The translations under genes and the position numbers were made by a program. Under the pieces are notes generated by a model, which was not told the DNA's origin, did no database searches, and was given only the letters and a program-made list of their open reading frames with translations. A stretch of DNA of 64,000 bases, taken from contig CAKUJH010000001.1 in NCBI GenBank assembly GCA_934661375.1, positions 124,001 to 188,000 on the forward strand. Direction: 5' to 3'. The stretch is from an uncultured Victivallales bacterium. Its GTDB lineage: Bacteria > Verrucomicrobiota > Lentisphaeria > Victivallales > UBA1829. Positions 1-8,113 of this stretch are shown here, in pieces (position 1 is the stretch's first letter; the number at the start of each line of letters is the position of its first letter).

Positions 1-927
1 GATTCCCGGCTTCTTCAGTCCGGGATGACCGCTCAGAAAAATTCCCTGATACTGCACGGCAGAATCCGGATCATCATGAATAAGGTGAAGAAGATGTCCT
101 TCCGTTTTCATCAAATCCTTCCGGTACGTATTCGCATCGATCTTTTGCAGAACCGGACCGCCGTTCTCCACTTTGCAGCAGAAAGCCCATTCAGGATCCG
201 TTGTTTTCAGTTTCAGCAGCGGCTCCGATATTTTCTGAAAAACTCCGATCCGGAAAAAACGCAGTCCGGCTTGTCCGGCAATTCCGCCGGAACAGTCGCC
301 GAATGCAATTTGCCGGCTCGGCGGATTCTGTTCAACCGGCAGAACGCCTTTCTGGAGAAGTTCATCATCCATCCAGAGTGCGAAATTGCCGTTTTCCGGA
401 TCCAGCGCCGCCCTGAATTTATGATATTCCCCTGCCGGAAATGCGCGGTTCGTCATGCCCAGCCGCGTCTTGATGCCGTCGGGTCTCAGCTGTACCGCAC
501 TCTGAAAACGGATTTTTCCTTCGTTGTTTTCCGGAATCATGACCGTTTGGAATACTCCTGCTCCCGGTTTTTCCGGATTCTTCAAAACGGCGGCCTCCCA
601 TTCGGCAACCAGCACGCCGGAACGGATCAAGCCGGGATGGCGGGTCAAAAAAATTCCCTGGTACTGCACTTCCGGATCCGGGTCGTCGTGCAGCATTCGG
701 ATTTCTCCGCCGTTCACTTTCAGAAGATAGCTGCGGTACGTATTCGCATCTATTTTTTTCAGGGACAGCTTTCCCTTTTCCGGCTGACAGACAAATGCCC
801 ATGCCTGAAACTCTTTGCTGCTGCGCAGAAATCCGGTCATATCGCTTTCCGCTTCCGCCGCACTGCCGACGGAAAGCAGCAGACACGTTCCAGCTGCCAA
901 AATACATTTCTGAAGAAAAGAATTCAT
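1..927 (-). CDS. Secreted concanavalin A/LamG-like protein (3' end outside window)
   Basis: The reading frame is open from the ATG at 927 to the window edge (309 codons), so the C-terminus is missing. The N-terminus is a signal peptide (MNSFLQKCILAAGTCLLL, cleavage near SAAEA). The middle part (GEYHKFRAALDPENGNF, LWMDDELLQKG, FGDCSGG) has the look of a concanavalin A-like lectin fold. A segment near residues 45-100 recurs near 250-309: both copies contain KIDANTYR, HDDPD and VQYQGIF. The gene starts 10 bp after the pseudopilin gene and is probably co-transcribed with it. Substrate and role are unknown; a surface or glycan-binding role is an inference. Confidence 0.75.
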   Translation of the reverse strand, partial: MNSFLQKCILAAGTCLLLSVGSAAEAESDMTGFLRSSKEFQAWAFVCQPEKGKLSLKKIDANTYRSYLLKVNGGEIRMLHDDPDPEVQYQGIFLTRHPGLIRSGVLVAEWEAAVLKNPEKPGAGVFQTVMIPENNEGKIRFQSAVQLRPDGIKTRLGMTNRAFPAGEYHKFRAALDPENGNFALWMDDELLQKGVLPVEQNPPSRQIAFGDCSGGIAGQAGLRFFRIGVFQKISEPLLKLKTTDPEWAFCCKVENGGPVLQKIDANTYRKDLMKTEGHLLHLIHDDPDSAVQYQGIFLSGHPGLKKPGI

Positions 928-937
928 TGCAGTTTCC

Positions 938-1687
938 TCATTTCAGCGGCTGGAAATAATAATCTTCAACGGTCTGCGTCCCGATTTTCTGGGTGGATCT
1001 GAATCTCTGCATTTTTTCCACATGACCGTCAAAACCGAGAATATTCATGGCATTGCCCGGATGCCGTTTCCACGGTCCGGCTCCGCCCGTTTCCGGTATA
1101 TCGTCGAACAAGCTGACTGCCCAGTAACCGGTTTTGTAGGCTTCAAACAGAAGAACCTTCACCGATGGATTTTTGACTCTGGAGCTTTTGACGGGAAGCG
1201 GATTCCAGGAACCGTCCGAATTCCCGTTTCCGCCCGTGAAGGCAAACTTGCCATAAGCGGCGTTATAACGCGCGGTGCTGATGCCGCCGTCCGCATCCCA
1301 GTAGTTGAAGGTGATGCTCAATTTCGCAATGTGTTTTCCCTGTTCGTCATCGCTTCCTGCGCAGGTCGGACCCGCCCAGTAGCGTTTCCCGTCTTTTTTG
1401 GAAATCCGGCTGTACATCTTGTCGCCGCGCTTCTCATACATGGTCAACGCCCACAGACCGATACCGGGCGAATTGTAGGGCAGAACGAAATCGTTGGAAT
1501 CCTGCTGATAGCTCAGTTCGGCAAGCCCAAGCTGCTTCATCGTATTCGTGCAGGATATCGCTTTGGCTGTCCTCCGGGCATTGTTCAGTGCCGGCAGCAG
1601 CATTCCTGCCAGAATTGCAATAATAGCAACAACCACGAGGAGTTCTATTAATGTAAAGATGCCGACTTTTCTGTTTTTTTCCTTCAT
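938..1687 (-). CDS. Pseudopilin-like protein (prepilin-type N-terminal methylation motif)
   Basis: The 249-aa protein has a short basic leader, then GIFTLIELLVVVAIIAILAG, the type IV/type II prepilin cleavage-methylation site with Glu at +5 and a single transmembrane helix. Near the C-terminus RHPGNAMNILGFDGHVE is a variant of the H-X9-DG motif that marks the large pseudopilin-like families of Planctomycetes and Lentisphaerota. A strong AGGAGG lies 7 bp before the ATG. It lies between an aldolase gene and a secreted lectin-like gene on the same strand. No pilus assembly genes are adjacent, so it probably uses machinery encoded elsewhere; its function is unknown. Confidence 0.88.
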   Translation of the reverse strand: MKEKNRKVGIFTLIELLVVVAIIAILAGMLLPALNNARRTAKAISCTNTMKQLGLAELSYQQDSNDFVLPYNSPGIGLWALTMYEKRGDKMYSRISKKDGKRYWAGPTCAGSDDEQGKHIAKLSITFNYWDADGGISTARYNAAYGKFAFTGGNGNSDGSWNPLPVKSSRVKNPSVKVLLFEAYKTGYWAVSLFDDIPETGGAGPWKRHPGNAMNILGFDGHVEKMQRFRSTQKIGTQTVEDYYFQPLK

Positions 1688-1732
1688 GACACAACCTCCT
1701 GTTTTTACTGTTTGTGATTATTTATTGAACAA

Positions 1733-2521
1733 TCAAATGAACCTGCCGGGCAGAGTTTTGATTTTTGACTGAATCTCCTTGCAATATGCGCCAAACGCAA
1801 CAACGTCCGCCCCCAGATTCACAAATTGATATCCCAATCCGTGCAGCATCGGAAGCATTTCCGCCGATCCCACCGTTCCTGCGAATTTTCCGTGTTTCAA
1901 GGCACATTCAGCCACCCGTTTCCGGGCGTCCGCGACTTCCGGACAGTCCAGATCGCCTGGCTTGCCGAGACTCTGGCTGAAGTCGCCCGGTCCGAAGAAA
2001 ATAATGTCGATCCCCGGAACAGAACAGATTTCATCCAGTTCGTCAAGAGCTTCGCGGTCCTCAATCTGTATCAGAACAAAGCGGTTTTCATTCACGAAAC
2101 GGTAATATTCGTCATTCGGCAGCAGGCAGAACATGCCGTCGGCGTTTCCGCCGTCCACCGCGCGCCGTCCGAGCGGATAAAAACGGGTCTGCCGGACAAT
2201 GTTCCGCGCATCTTCCGCGCTCATCACGTGCGGGACCATGATTCCGGCGGCGTCCAGTTCCAGCGGCTTCACGAGGTCGCTGTAACTTCCGCGCGGCACC
2301 CGGACCATCAGGTCAAGCCCCGTCGCCTTCGCAGCCAGAATCTGACGTTCCATGAGACTCGCGTCCGTGGCGATATGCTCCTGACACACCCAGGCGCAAT
2401 CGAATCCCGTCAGACCCGCAATCTCAATCCCGCGGGATGTTTCAAAATTGAATTTCATACTGTAAACATATTCCCCGTTCCGCAGTTTTTCCAATACCCT
2501 GCTCTTGATCGGCGTGTTCAT
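1733..2521 (-). CDS. HpcH/HpaI-type aldolase (2-oxo acid aldolase)
   Basis: The 262-aa protein matches the HpcH/HpaI family of class II, metal-dependent aldolases that cleave 2-keto-3-deoxy or 4-hydroxy-2-oxo acids to pyruvate and an aldehyde. Visible family features are the GFDCAWVCQEH region, MVRVPRG, DAAGIMVPHV, YPLGRRAVDG, IQIEDREALDELDEI and the FFGPGDFSQSLG segment with metal-ligand Glu/Asp positions. The length is normal. AAGGAAGG precedes the ATG. It heads the minus-strand group that continues into the pseudopilin gene. Catabolism of a sugar acid is likely; the exact substrate cannot be read from sequence. Confidence 0.88.
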   Translation of the reverse strand: MNTPIKSRVLEKLRNGEYVYSMKFNFETSRGIEIAGLTGFDCAWVCQEHIATDASLMERQILAAKATGLDLMVRVPRGSYSDLVKPLELDAAGIMVPHVMSAEDARNIVRQTRFYPLGRRAVDGGNADGMFCLLPNDEYYRFVNENRFVLIQIEDREALDELDEICSVPGIDIIFFGPGDFSQSLGKPGDLDCPEVADARKRVAECALKHGKFAGTVGSAEMLPMLHGLGYQFVNLGADVVAFGAYCKEIQSKIKTLPGRFI

Positions 2522-2579
2522 GAATATTTATCCTTCCTTGTTGTTTCAATGGTTCATCCCTGTTGTCCTGCTCTGTTTC

Positions 2580-2607
2580 AATATATCATGTGTTTTTTAG
2601 AATGCAA
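2580..2607 (-). promoter_or_regulatory. Candidate promoter for the aldolase group
   Basis: On the minus strand TTGCAT (2602-2607) and TATATT (2580-2585) are separated by 16 bp, about 60 bp upstream of the aldolase ATG. Confidence 0.5.
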
Positions 2608-2681
2608 ACAAAAAAAATATATAAAATCATGGTTTAAATCGTTATTTTTTGCAAAAAACAGACTTTTTCAACAAAATAATA

Positions 2682-2687
2682 TATAAT
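2682..2687 (+). promoter_or_regulatory. Candidate -10 box for the EstB-like hydrolase gene
   Basis: A perfect TATAAT lies in an AT-rich stretch 80 bp upstream of the ATG at 2770. No convincing -35 box is visible at the right spacing. Confidence 0.4.
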
Positions 2688-2769
2688 ACATTGAAAAAAC
2701 ATATTATGCCGATATAGTAAGCCATCAATGAACTGAAGTACAGCATCAATAATAAGGATTTGAAAAAAA

Positions 2770-3828
2770 ATGAACGATTTATCCAGAAAACTCCAAAAAG
2801 TGCTTGACGACGCCGTCGCCTCAGGGGAAGAATGCGGCTGCCAGCTGACAGTTTACCGGCACGGGAAACTGCTCTGCGACCTTCATTCCGGCTGGCTTGA
2901 TGAAACGCATACGCAAAAAGTGGATTCACAGACCGTGTTTCCGGTTTTTTCCGTCGGGAAAGGGATTCTGGCAACCTTGTACCATATTCTGGCTGCGCGC
3001 GGCGTTTTCTCCGATACAGACCTTGTCGCAAAATACTGGCCGGAATATGCCGCCGCCGGCAAGGAAAACACTGCAATTCAGGATATTCTGACGCACCGCT
3101 CCGGATTGTACTGTTTTCCGGAAGGATATCCGCTTGAAGACTGGTTCAACTGGCAAAAAGCGTGTTCTGCCCTGGAAAAAATGACGCCGCAAAGTCCGGT
3201 TGGCGGAAAGCATCATTATCATGCCCACACCTTCGGAATCCTGCTGGGACGTCTGATCGAGAAGGCCGCCGGAGAAGAATTGTGTCATCTTCTTCAGAAA
3301 GAGATTCTGGATCCGCTGAATATCGGCACGTTCTTTTACGGACTGCCGGAAGAACGGTTTTCCAATCTGGCAAAACTGGTTCCCGCAGATTCGGCACAGC
3401 TTGCCGATATGCGGCTCCAATTCAACCGGAAATGTATTCTTGCGGGAAAAAATCCGTCCTCGAACGGAACCGCAAACGCACATTCCCTTGCCCGGATTTA
3501 TGCATCCTTGATCGAAGACGGTGTCGACGAAATTCGTCTGATTGACGAACCAGCGCTCAAACATGCCCTGATCCTGCGGCGGTCCGCAGACGATCCGGTA
3601 AAAAATGAATGGGATAAATTCGGTCTGGGCTATGCACTGTGCGGGCCGGAAGCTCCATGGAACCGCATGTTCGGACATGGCGGTGCCTGCGGATCGGAAG
3701 GTTTTGCAGACCGGGAAACCGGTTATGCCGTCGGTTTCACCAAAAACAAACTGAACCGGACTCATCCCGTTCATCCGGTTCGCAACCGGATTTCCGAGGT
3801 GCTGGGGATTCCAATCCGCATCTGGTGA
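2770..3828 (+). CDS. Serine hydrolase of the beta-lactamase/EstB family (class C fold)
   Basis: The 352-aa protein lacks a signal peptide. It has the SxxK nucleophile motif SVGK (Ser61, Lys64), a Y-H-A-H-T-F-G segment typical of EstB-type esterases in place of YxN, and a late FGHGGACGSEGF motif that fills the KTG/HxG role. These place it in the COG1680 serine hydrolase family (esterase or peptidase S12-like). It is divergent from the aldolase group. Its substrate is unknown; esterase activity is more likely than beta-lactam hydrolysis because such cytoplasmic members are usually esterases. Confidence 0.85.
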   Translation: MNDLSRKLQKVLDDAVASGEECGCQLTVYRHGKLLCDLHSGWLDETHTQKVDSQTVFPVFSVGKGILATLYHILAARGVFSDTDLVAKYWPEYAAAGKENTAIQDILTHRSGLYCFPEGYPLEDWFNWQKACSALEKMTPQSPVGGKHHYHAHTFGILLGRLIEKAAGEELCHLLQKEILDPLNIGTFFYGLPEERFSNLAKLVPADSAQLADMRLQFNRKCILAGKNPSSNGTANAHSLARIYASLIEDGVDEIRLIDEPALKHALILRRSADDPVKNEWDKFGLGYALCGPEAPWNRMFGHGGACGSEGFADRETGYAVGFTKNKLNRTHPVHPVRNRISEVLGIPIRIW

Positions 3829-3837
3829 GAACCTCCT

Positions 3838-3885
3838 CAACCGCCCGAAGACCTCAACCGGGACTTTCGGCGGTTGTGTCTTTTT
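3838..3885 (+). terminator. Probable rho-independent terminator after the EstB-like gene
   Basis: CAACCGCC..CGAAG pairs with CTTTCGGCGGTTG with a small bulge, followed by GTGTCTTTTT, starting 10 bp after the stop codon. Confidence 0.6.
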
Positions 3886-4052
3886 ATGAAGCGACAGAAA
3901 AAAAATCCGGAAAAAATTTTTTTGACTGCATAAAACTCTGTCATAACTCCGAATTGGTTTGCAAAAGACAAGCTGCCGGCGCAATTCATGCAGAATGACC
4001 ATTCCATAGTGGAAAGGCTTTTCCGGCGGCAAAAACCATAACGGAGGGTATT

Positions 4053-4658
4053 ATGAAGGGTTTGACAGACAAACAACGCAACATCCTGAACTTCATCGAA
4101 GATTTTATGGACGTCAATGTCATGGCGCCAACCGTGTACGAAATCGCGGAACATTTCAACATCAAGACTTCCACTGTATTTGCGCATCTCCGCTCTCTGC
4201 AGAAAAAGAAATTCATGACCCGCAGTTCCAAAGCACGCAGCATCAGCCTGAACAAACCGAAACATAAAACCCGCCGTCCGAACGGAGTCTGCTCCATTCC
4301 CGTTTTTGAAAACAGCGGAATCAAAACCGACAAGTCTTTCTATTATGATTCTTCTGCCATGAAGAACCATTTCGACACCCGCAAACTGTTCGCCGTCCGG
4401 GTCGCCGACAGCAGCATGAACGGCGCAGGAATTCTGGATGGAGACATTGCCATTCTCAAGAAATTCAACAACACGGTCCGCAACGGAGACATTGTTCTGG
4501 TGGAAATCAACGGCAAGCCGGAATTGCGCACCTTTCGCGAAATGGACGGAGAACGAATGGAACTGACTTCCCCTTCCGGCAATATCCGTCCGGTGCAGTG
4601 CAGCCGGAAAGATTCACCCATCCGCGGAATTCTGGTGGGTGTACAGAGAAGCCTTTAA
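4053..4658 (+). CDS. LexA-like repressor with altered self-cleavage residues
   Basis: The 201-aa protein has the LexA layout: an N-terminal winged helix (residues 1-70; GLTDKQRNILNFI, PTVYEIAEHFNI) and an S24 peptidase-like C-domain. The serine position is kept (ADSSMNG, Ser121), followed by LDGDIAIL. Where LexA has the catalytic Lys (TVKRL) this protein has ELRTF, so Arg159 replaces Lys. The Ala-Gly cleavage site is not present; IPVFENSGI is two residues shorter than IPLxGRxAAG. GGAGG lies before the ATG. It may be a non-cleavable LexA paralogue or a phage-type repressor. Family assignment is firm; SOS control is doubtful. Confidence 0.85.
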   Translation: MKGLTDKQRNILNFIEDFMDVNVMAPTVYEIAEHFNIKTSTVFAHLRSLQKKKFMTRSSKARSISLNKPKHKTRRPNGVCSIPVFENSGIKTDKSFYYDSSAMKNHFDTRKLFAVRVADSSMNGAGILDGDIAILKKFNNTVRNGDIVLVEINGKPELRTFREMDGERMELTSPSGNIRPVQCSRKDSPIRGILVGVQRSL

Positions 4659-4713
4659 CGGAAACAAATCTGCAGGATAGCCGGAATCCGGCTGTCCGCA
4701 AAAAATAAACCAG

Positions 4714-4752
4714 CTCCGGCGGATGTTCTCAAAAGACATCTTCCGGAGTTTC
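4714..4752 (+). terminator. Probable terminator after the LexA-like gene
   Basis: CTCCGG..GATGT pairs with ACATC..CCGGAG around a short loop and is followed by TTTCTG. The U-tract is short. Confidence 0.45.
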
Positions 4753-4775
4753 TGTGTCTGCCCGGAACGGCAGAA

Positions 4776-4802
4776 AGAAAAACCCCGGAAAAAATTCCGG
4801 GG
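4776..4802 (-). terminator. Terminator of the small basic protein gene
   Basis: On the minus strand CCCCGGAA-TTTT-TTCCGGGG is a perfect 8-bp stem followed by TTTTTC, 25 bp after the stop of the gene at 4828-5037. Confidence 0.8.
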
Positions 4803-4827
4803 CTGAAAAGCAATAACCTTATTCTGA

Positions 4828-5037
4828 TCAGACCTTGCCGACTTTGCATTTCAGGCTGTCGTAAGTGGCCTTGGAGATGAATTTGGTCAGAGAAGTGCCA
4901 TCATCATCTTTGGCTTTGATGGCGTAATGTTCCTGGACCGCACCGCTCTTGGTGGTTTTGGAATAAACCACTTTCGTGCATTTGGAATCATCAATCATCA
5001 CTTTCGCTTTTTTTCTCACATTGTACAGTTCCTGCAT
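4828..5037 (-). CDS. Small basic protein of unknown function (69 aa)
   Basis: I do not recognise this protein. The start is set at 5037 because GAAGGAGATGAAAAA precedes that ATG; an upstream in-frame ATG at 5103 has no such site. The product (MQELYNVRKKAKVMIDDS...) is lysine-rich, with two cysteines (Cys17 and one in LKCKVGKV) and no membrane segment or signal peptide. It has a strong ribosome site and its own perfect terminator, so it is a real monocistronic gene, possibly well expressed. A nucleic-acid-binding role would fit the charge but is only a guess. Confidence 0.75.
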   Translation of the reverse strand: MQELYNVRKKAKVMIDDSKCTKVVYSKTTKSGAVQEHYAIKAKDDDGTSLTKFISKATYDSLKCKVGKV

Positions 5038-5177
5038 TTTTTCATCTCCTTCTTTGTTATGTTTGCAGTTCATCTTGAGGTTACGGAATATAATATTATC
5101 CATGAAACGGAGAAATGCAATCCCCGAAACAGAAAAAAATCCTGTTTTTTAAGCTTATTCATACAGAAAACCGCCTG

Positions 5178-5801
5178 TCAGCGGGCTGATTCGGGTTCGG
5201 CGAGGGTAAAATACTCGGAAAGAAGAGTGAAACACTCCTTCTCCAGACGTGCCCGGTGATCGGGTTTCAAACCCGTTGTGCGCATCTGTTCCCGTATCCG
5301 GCAGGCGGAATAATAGGCATGGAGAATCCGACCCATTTCCTTCTGATCCAGCGATCCGGCGTCGTACTTGCTCCGGAACTCCGGACGCAGCACGATCCGG
5401 CGTCCGAGAAAGACAATGGGCTGTTCTTCGCCGTTCCGGTTGCGCCGCAGGAACCAGATCAGCCGGTACGCCCTGGTCAAATCCTGCCGGATCCGCTGTG
5501 CTTCATTGACGCTCATGCGTCCATTCTGACGGGATTTTTCCAGCATTTTTTCAATGCGGCTCATCACCGAACGGATTTTGCGCTGTTCCGCGGCATTGAG
5601 CTGTCCGTGCCGGACCGCATATTCCACGACCTGCGCCTGTTCCTCCAGTTCATCCCGGACCTGGCGGCTGACCCGGATTTCCCGCGACATGGCGGAAAGT
5701 TCCGCTGCCGCTTTTTCCGTACCTTTGCGCGCGGCACGGTTGTACTGTGCCGGCAGGGAAAGCGCCGCGAACAGAAAAAGAAAGAAAGTCAGCCGCTTCA
5801 T
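5178..5801 (-). CDS. Secreted or periplasmic helical protein, function unknown
   Basis: The 207-aa protein begins with a clear signal peptide (MKRLTFFLFLFAALSLPAQ). The mature part is rich in Arg, Glu, Lys and Gln with long predicted helices (SAMSREIRVSRQVRDELEEQ, SRIEKMLEKSRQNGR). There is no recognisable domain. It follows tlyA on the same strand with 11 bp between them, so it is probably co-transcribed. I cannot name it. Confidence 0.75.
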   Translation of the reverse strand: MKRLTFFLFLFAALSLPAQYNRAARKGTEKAAAELSAMSREIRVSRQVRDELEEQAQVVEYAVRHGQLNAAEQRKIRSVMSRIEKMLEKSRQNGRMSVNEAQRIRQDLTRAYRLIWFLRRNRNGEEQPIVFLGRRIVLRPEFRSKYDAGSLDQKEMGRILHAYYSACRIREQMRTTGLKPDHRARLEKECFTLLSEYFTLAEPESAR

Positions 5802-5812
5802 ATTCTCACCGT

Positions 5813-6556
5813 TTATTGTGCGGGCCGGACCTTGAACACCGCAACATATTCCAGATTGCCGCGCGGTCCGCGCAGGGGCGAATCCGCCGCTTCAATCAAC
5901 TGCCAGCCAAGAGCTTTCGCCGCAGAACACACTTTGTCAAGAGCCGCCTGCCGGACAGCCGGATCGGAAACAACTCCGCCGGGCGGCACGTCTTCGCGCG
6001 GGGCTTCAAACTGCGGTTTGACCAGAATGAACGCCATGGCGCCGCGTTTCAGCACGGCATCCGCCGCCGGCAGAATCTTCGTCGCGGAAATGAACGACAC
6101 ATCCATGCTCAGCAGATCCGCTCCGCCGGGAACCGTATCCGGCGGCAAGGCTCTGGCGTTGACTCCTTCCAGGCAGACGACCCGCGGGTCGGTGCGCAGC
6201 TTCCAGTGCAGCAGACCTTTTCCCACATCCACGGCATACACTTTTTCCGCGCCATGCGAAAGCATCAGGTCAGTGAAGCCGCCGGTGGACGCGCCGATAT
6301 CCACGGCGACGCGGCCATGCAGATCCGGAGCAAATTTTTCCAGGGCGTTCCGCAGTTTCAAGGCTCCGCGGCTGACAAATCCGCTGCCCTGCTCGACCAG
6401 CAGGACGGTATCGGCGGGAAACATCTCCGAAGGCTTCCGAACCACGGAATCGGGATTGCTCCGCACCTTGCCTTCCATGATCAGCAGAGCGGCGTCCGCC
6501 GTGCTTTCACAGTGCCCATGTTCATATAACAGCTCGTCTGCGCGTTTTTTTTTCAT
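5813..6556 (-). CDS. tlyA: TlyA-family rRNA (ribose-2'-O) methyltransferase
   Basis: The 247-aa protein has an N-terminal S4-like RNA-binding segment (RADELLYEHGHCES, AALLIMEGKV) and a FtsJ/RrmJ-type Rossmann methyltransferase core (AVDIGASTGGFTDLML, VYAVDVGKGLLHW, SMDVSFISATKIL, ILVKPQFEAPRE). In characterised bacteria TlyA 2'-O-methylates 16S and/or 23S rRNA cytidines. Length and motif order match the family. The gene is the first of a minus-strand pair with a secreted protein and is divergent from the phosphatase gene at 6659. Confidence 0.92.
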   Translation of the reverse strand: MKKKRADELLYEHGHCESTADAALLIMEGKVRSNPDSVVRKPSEMFPADTVLLVEQGSGFVSRGALKLRNALEKFAPDLHGRVAVDIGASTGGFTDLMLSHGAEKVYAVDVGKGLLHWKLRTDPRVVCLEGVNARALPPDTVPGGADLLSMDVSFISATKILPAADAVLKRGAMAFILVKPQFEAPREDVPPGGVVSDPAVRQAALDKVCSAAKALGWQLIEAADSPLRGPRGNLEYVAVFKVRPAQ

Positions 6557-6586
6557 AGAAACCTGCTAAAAAATTCAAAAAACCGA

Positions 6587-6614
6587 TTGACAAATAACGA
6601 AATTGCAATAAAGT
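6587..6614 (+). promoter_or_regulatory. Candidate promoter of the SpoIIE-type phosphatase gene
   Basis: A perfect TTGACA (6587-6592) is followed after 16 bp by TAAAGT (6609-6614), 45 bp before the ATG. Confidence 0.5.
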
Positions 6615-6658
6615 TAACAGTTTAAAAGGAAAAATCAATATAGAAAGCAGAGAATTTT

Positions 6659-8095
6659 ATGAAAATTCCGTTATTCCTGGTTCTGATCGCCATCGGAGTC
6701 CTGATCTTTCTGGCTGTCGGATTCTGTGTTTTGCGAATCCGGCTGGCTCTGGTCCGGCGGCGGCTGAAAGTGGCTATGCACAACAGCGTTGAAATCAGTA
6801 ATTTCCTTTCCCTGTTCACGCAGAATATGAAGAGTCCGGATGAACTGGACAACTGGATGAACGTAACCGCACGGTATGTGGCGGAACTGGTGGAGGCGCA
6901 GAGCGTCTGCGTGTTTGCCATGGACGGCGAAAAACTGAAGCCTGTCGGGGTTTCCGGACCGTTTCCGCTGTTTCACAAGGCTTCCTCCCATTATGTCATG
7001 ACCAAACCGAAATATCTGCTGGAACAGCTTAAAAGCGAACGGATTGCGCTGGGACAGGGAATTGTCGGGGAAGCCGCGCTCGCCCGCAAGGACATCATTC
7101 TGGACGGCGAACATCTGACGACCTCGCGTCTTTATGTGGCGGATCCGCTGGTGCCGATCGAGTGCATCATGGCGCTGCCGCTGATCAGCGAGGGTATGGT
7201 TACAGGGGTGATCTGCGCCGTCAACAACATGCAGGAAGATCAGCCGTATTTCTCCTCCGACCAGATCGGACGTTTCCGTTTTATTGCGGGACAGGTGGAG
7301 CTGGCACGGCGCATCATGGAGGCATATTCCCGTCTGAGCGAACAGCAGCGGCTGGACCAGGAACTGGAATTCGCCCGCAATCTGCAGCGTTCTCTGCTGC
7401 CGGAGACCGTGCCGGTGTGGGGGCAGTTCTCGGTTCACGCCTACACCCGCGCCTCCAAGGAAGTCAGCGGCGACTTCTATGATTTTGTCCAGATTGATGC
7501 AGACCGTCTGCTGGTGGTGATCGGCGACGCCTGCGGCAAAGGCATTCCCGCCTGTATGATTACCTCCATGACCCGCAGTTTCATCCGTGCCAACATCGAC
7601 CGTTTCACCTCGCTGATGGATCTGATGCTGGAACTGAATGACAATCTGCACCGGGATACGGGAATCGGCCGTTACATTACGCTCGGCTGCTGTATTCTGA
7701 ACCGGCGTGATTCCACACTGGAATATGTGCGCGGCGGTCATACCGAACTGCTGGTCTACGTGCGCCAGCATATCCGCGCCATTTATCCGGACGGTGCGGG
7801 AATCGGGCTGATGCCCAGCGAAGATGTGGAATTCGACACCCTCTGCATTGAGTTTTCACCGGAAATGTCTGTACTGCTGTTCACCGACGGCATCAACGAA
7901 GCGGTTTCGCCCCGGACCGGCGAATATTTCGGCGTGCCGCGTCTCAAGGAAATGTACAAGGCGTCCTGCATAGCACGGGAAGATCCCGAAACGTTCATCC
8001 GGAAAACCTTCAAGGCGGTGGATGAATTCGCCCAGACGCCGGACGGAGACGGTCAGGAAGACGACCAGACCATTGTTCTGATAAATCATATCTGA
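6659..8095 (+). CDS. Membrane-anchored GAF-SpoIIE (PP2C-type) Ser/Thr phosphatase
   Basis: The 478-aa protein has one N-terminal transmembrane helix (residues 4-26), a GAF-like sensor (about 45-205; VTARYVAELVEAQSVCVF, GIVGEAALARKDIIL) and a C-terminal PPM/SpoIIE phosphatase domain (about 245-475). Metal-binding motifs are visible: EVSGDFYDF, VVIGDACGKGIPA, LLFTDGINEAV and GQEDDQTIV. Such RsbU-like phosphatases dephosphorylate anti-sigma-factor antagonists. No antagonist or anti-sigma kinase is adjacent, so the partner is unknown. A small lipoprotein gene follows after 18 bp. Confidence 0.9.
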   Translation: MKIPLFLVLIAIGVLIFLAVGFCVLRIRLALVRRRLKVAMHNSVEISNFLSLFTQNMKSPDELDNWMNVTARYVAELVEAQSVCVFAMDGEKLKPVGVSGPFPLFHKASSHYVMTKPKYLLEQLKSERIALGQGIVGEAALARKDIILDGEHLTTSRLYVADPLVPIECIMALPLISEGMVTGVICAVNNMQEDQPYFSSDQIGRFRFIAGQVELARRIMEAYSRLSEQQRLDQELEFARNLQRSLLPETVPVWGQFSVHAYTRASKEVSGDFYDFVQIDADRLLVVIGDACGKGIPACMITSMTRSFIRANIDRFTSLMDLMLELNDNLHRDTGIGRYITLGCCILNRRDSTLEYVRGGHTELLVYVRQHIRAIYPDGAGIGLMPSEDVEFDTLCIEFSPEMSVLLFTDGINEAVSPRTGEYFGVPRLKEMYKASCIAREDPETFIRKTFKAVDEFAQTPDGDGQEDDQTIVLINHI

Positions 8096-8113
8096 TCCGA
8101 AAGGAATGCTGTC

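Noticed and set aside
25..1002. 325-aa open frame on the plus strand
   Set aside because: It is antisense to the signal-peptide protein and pseudopilin on the minus strand, which have ribosome sites and recognisable motifs.
2770..3828. Antibiotic-resistance beta-lactamase
   Set aside because: There is no signal peptide, and the YHAxT motif is that of EstB-like esterases.
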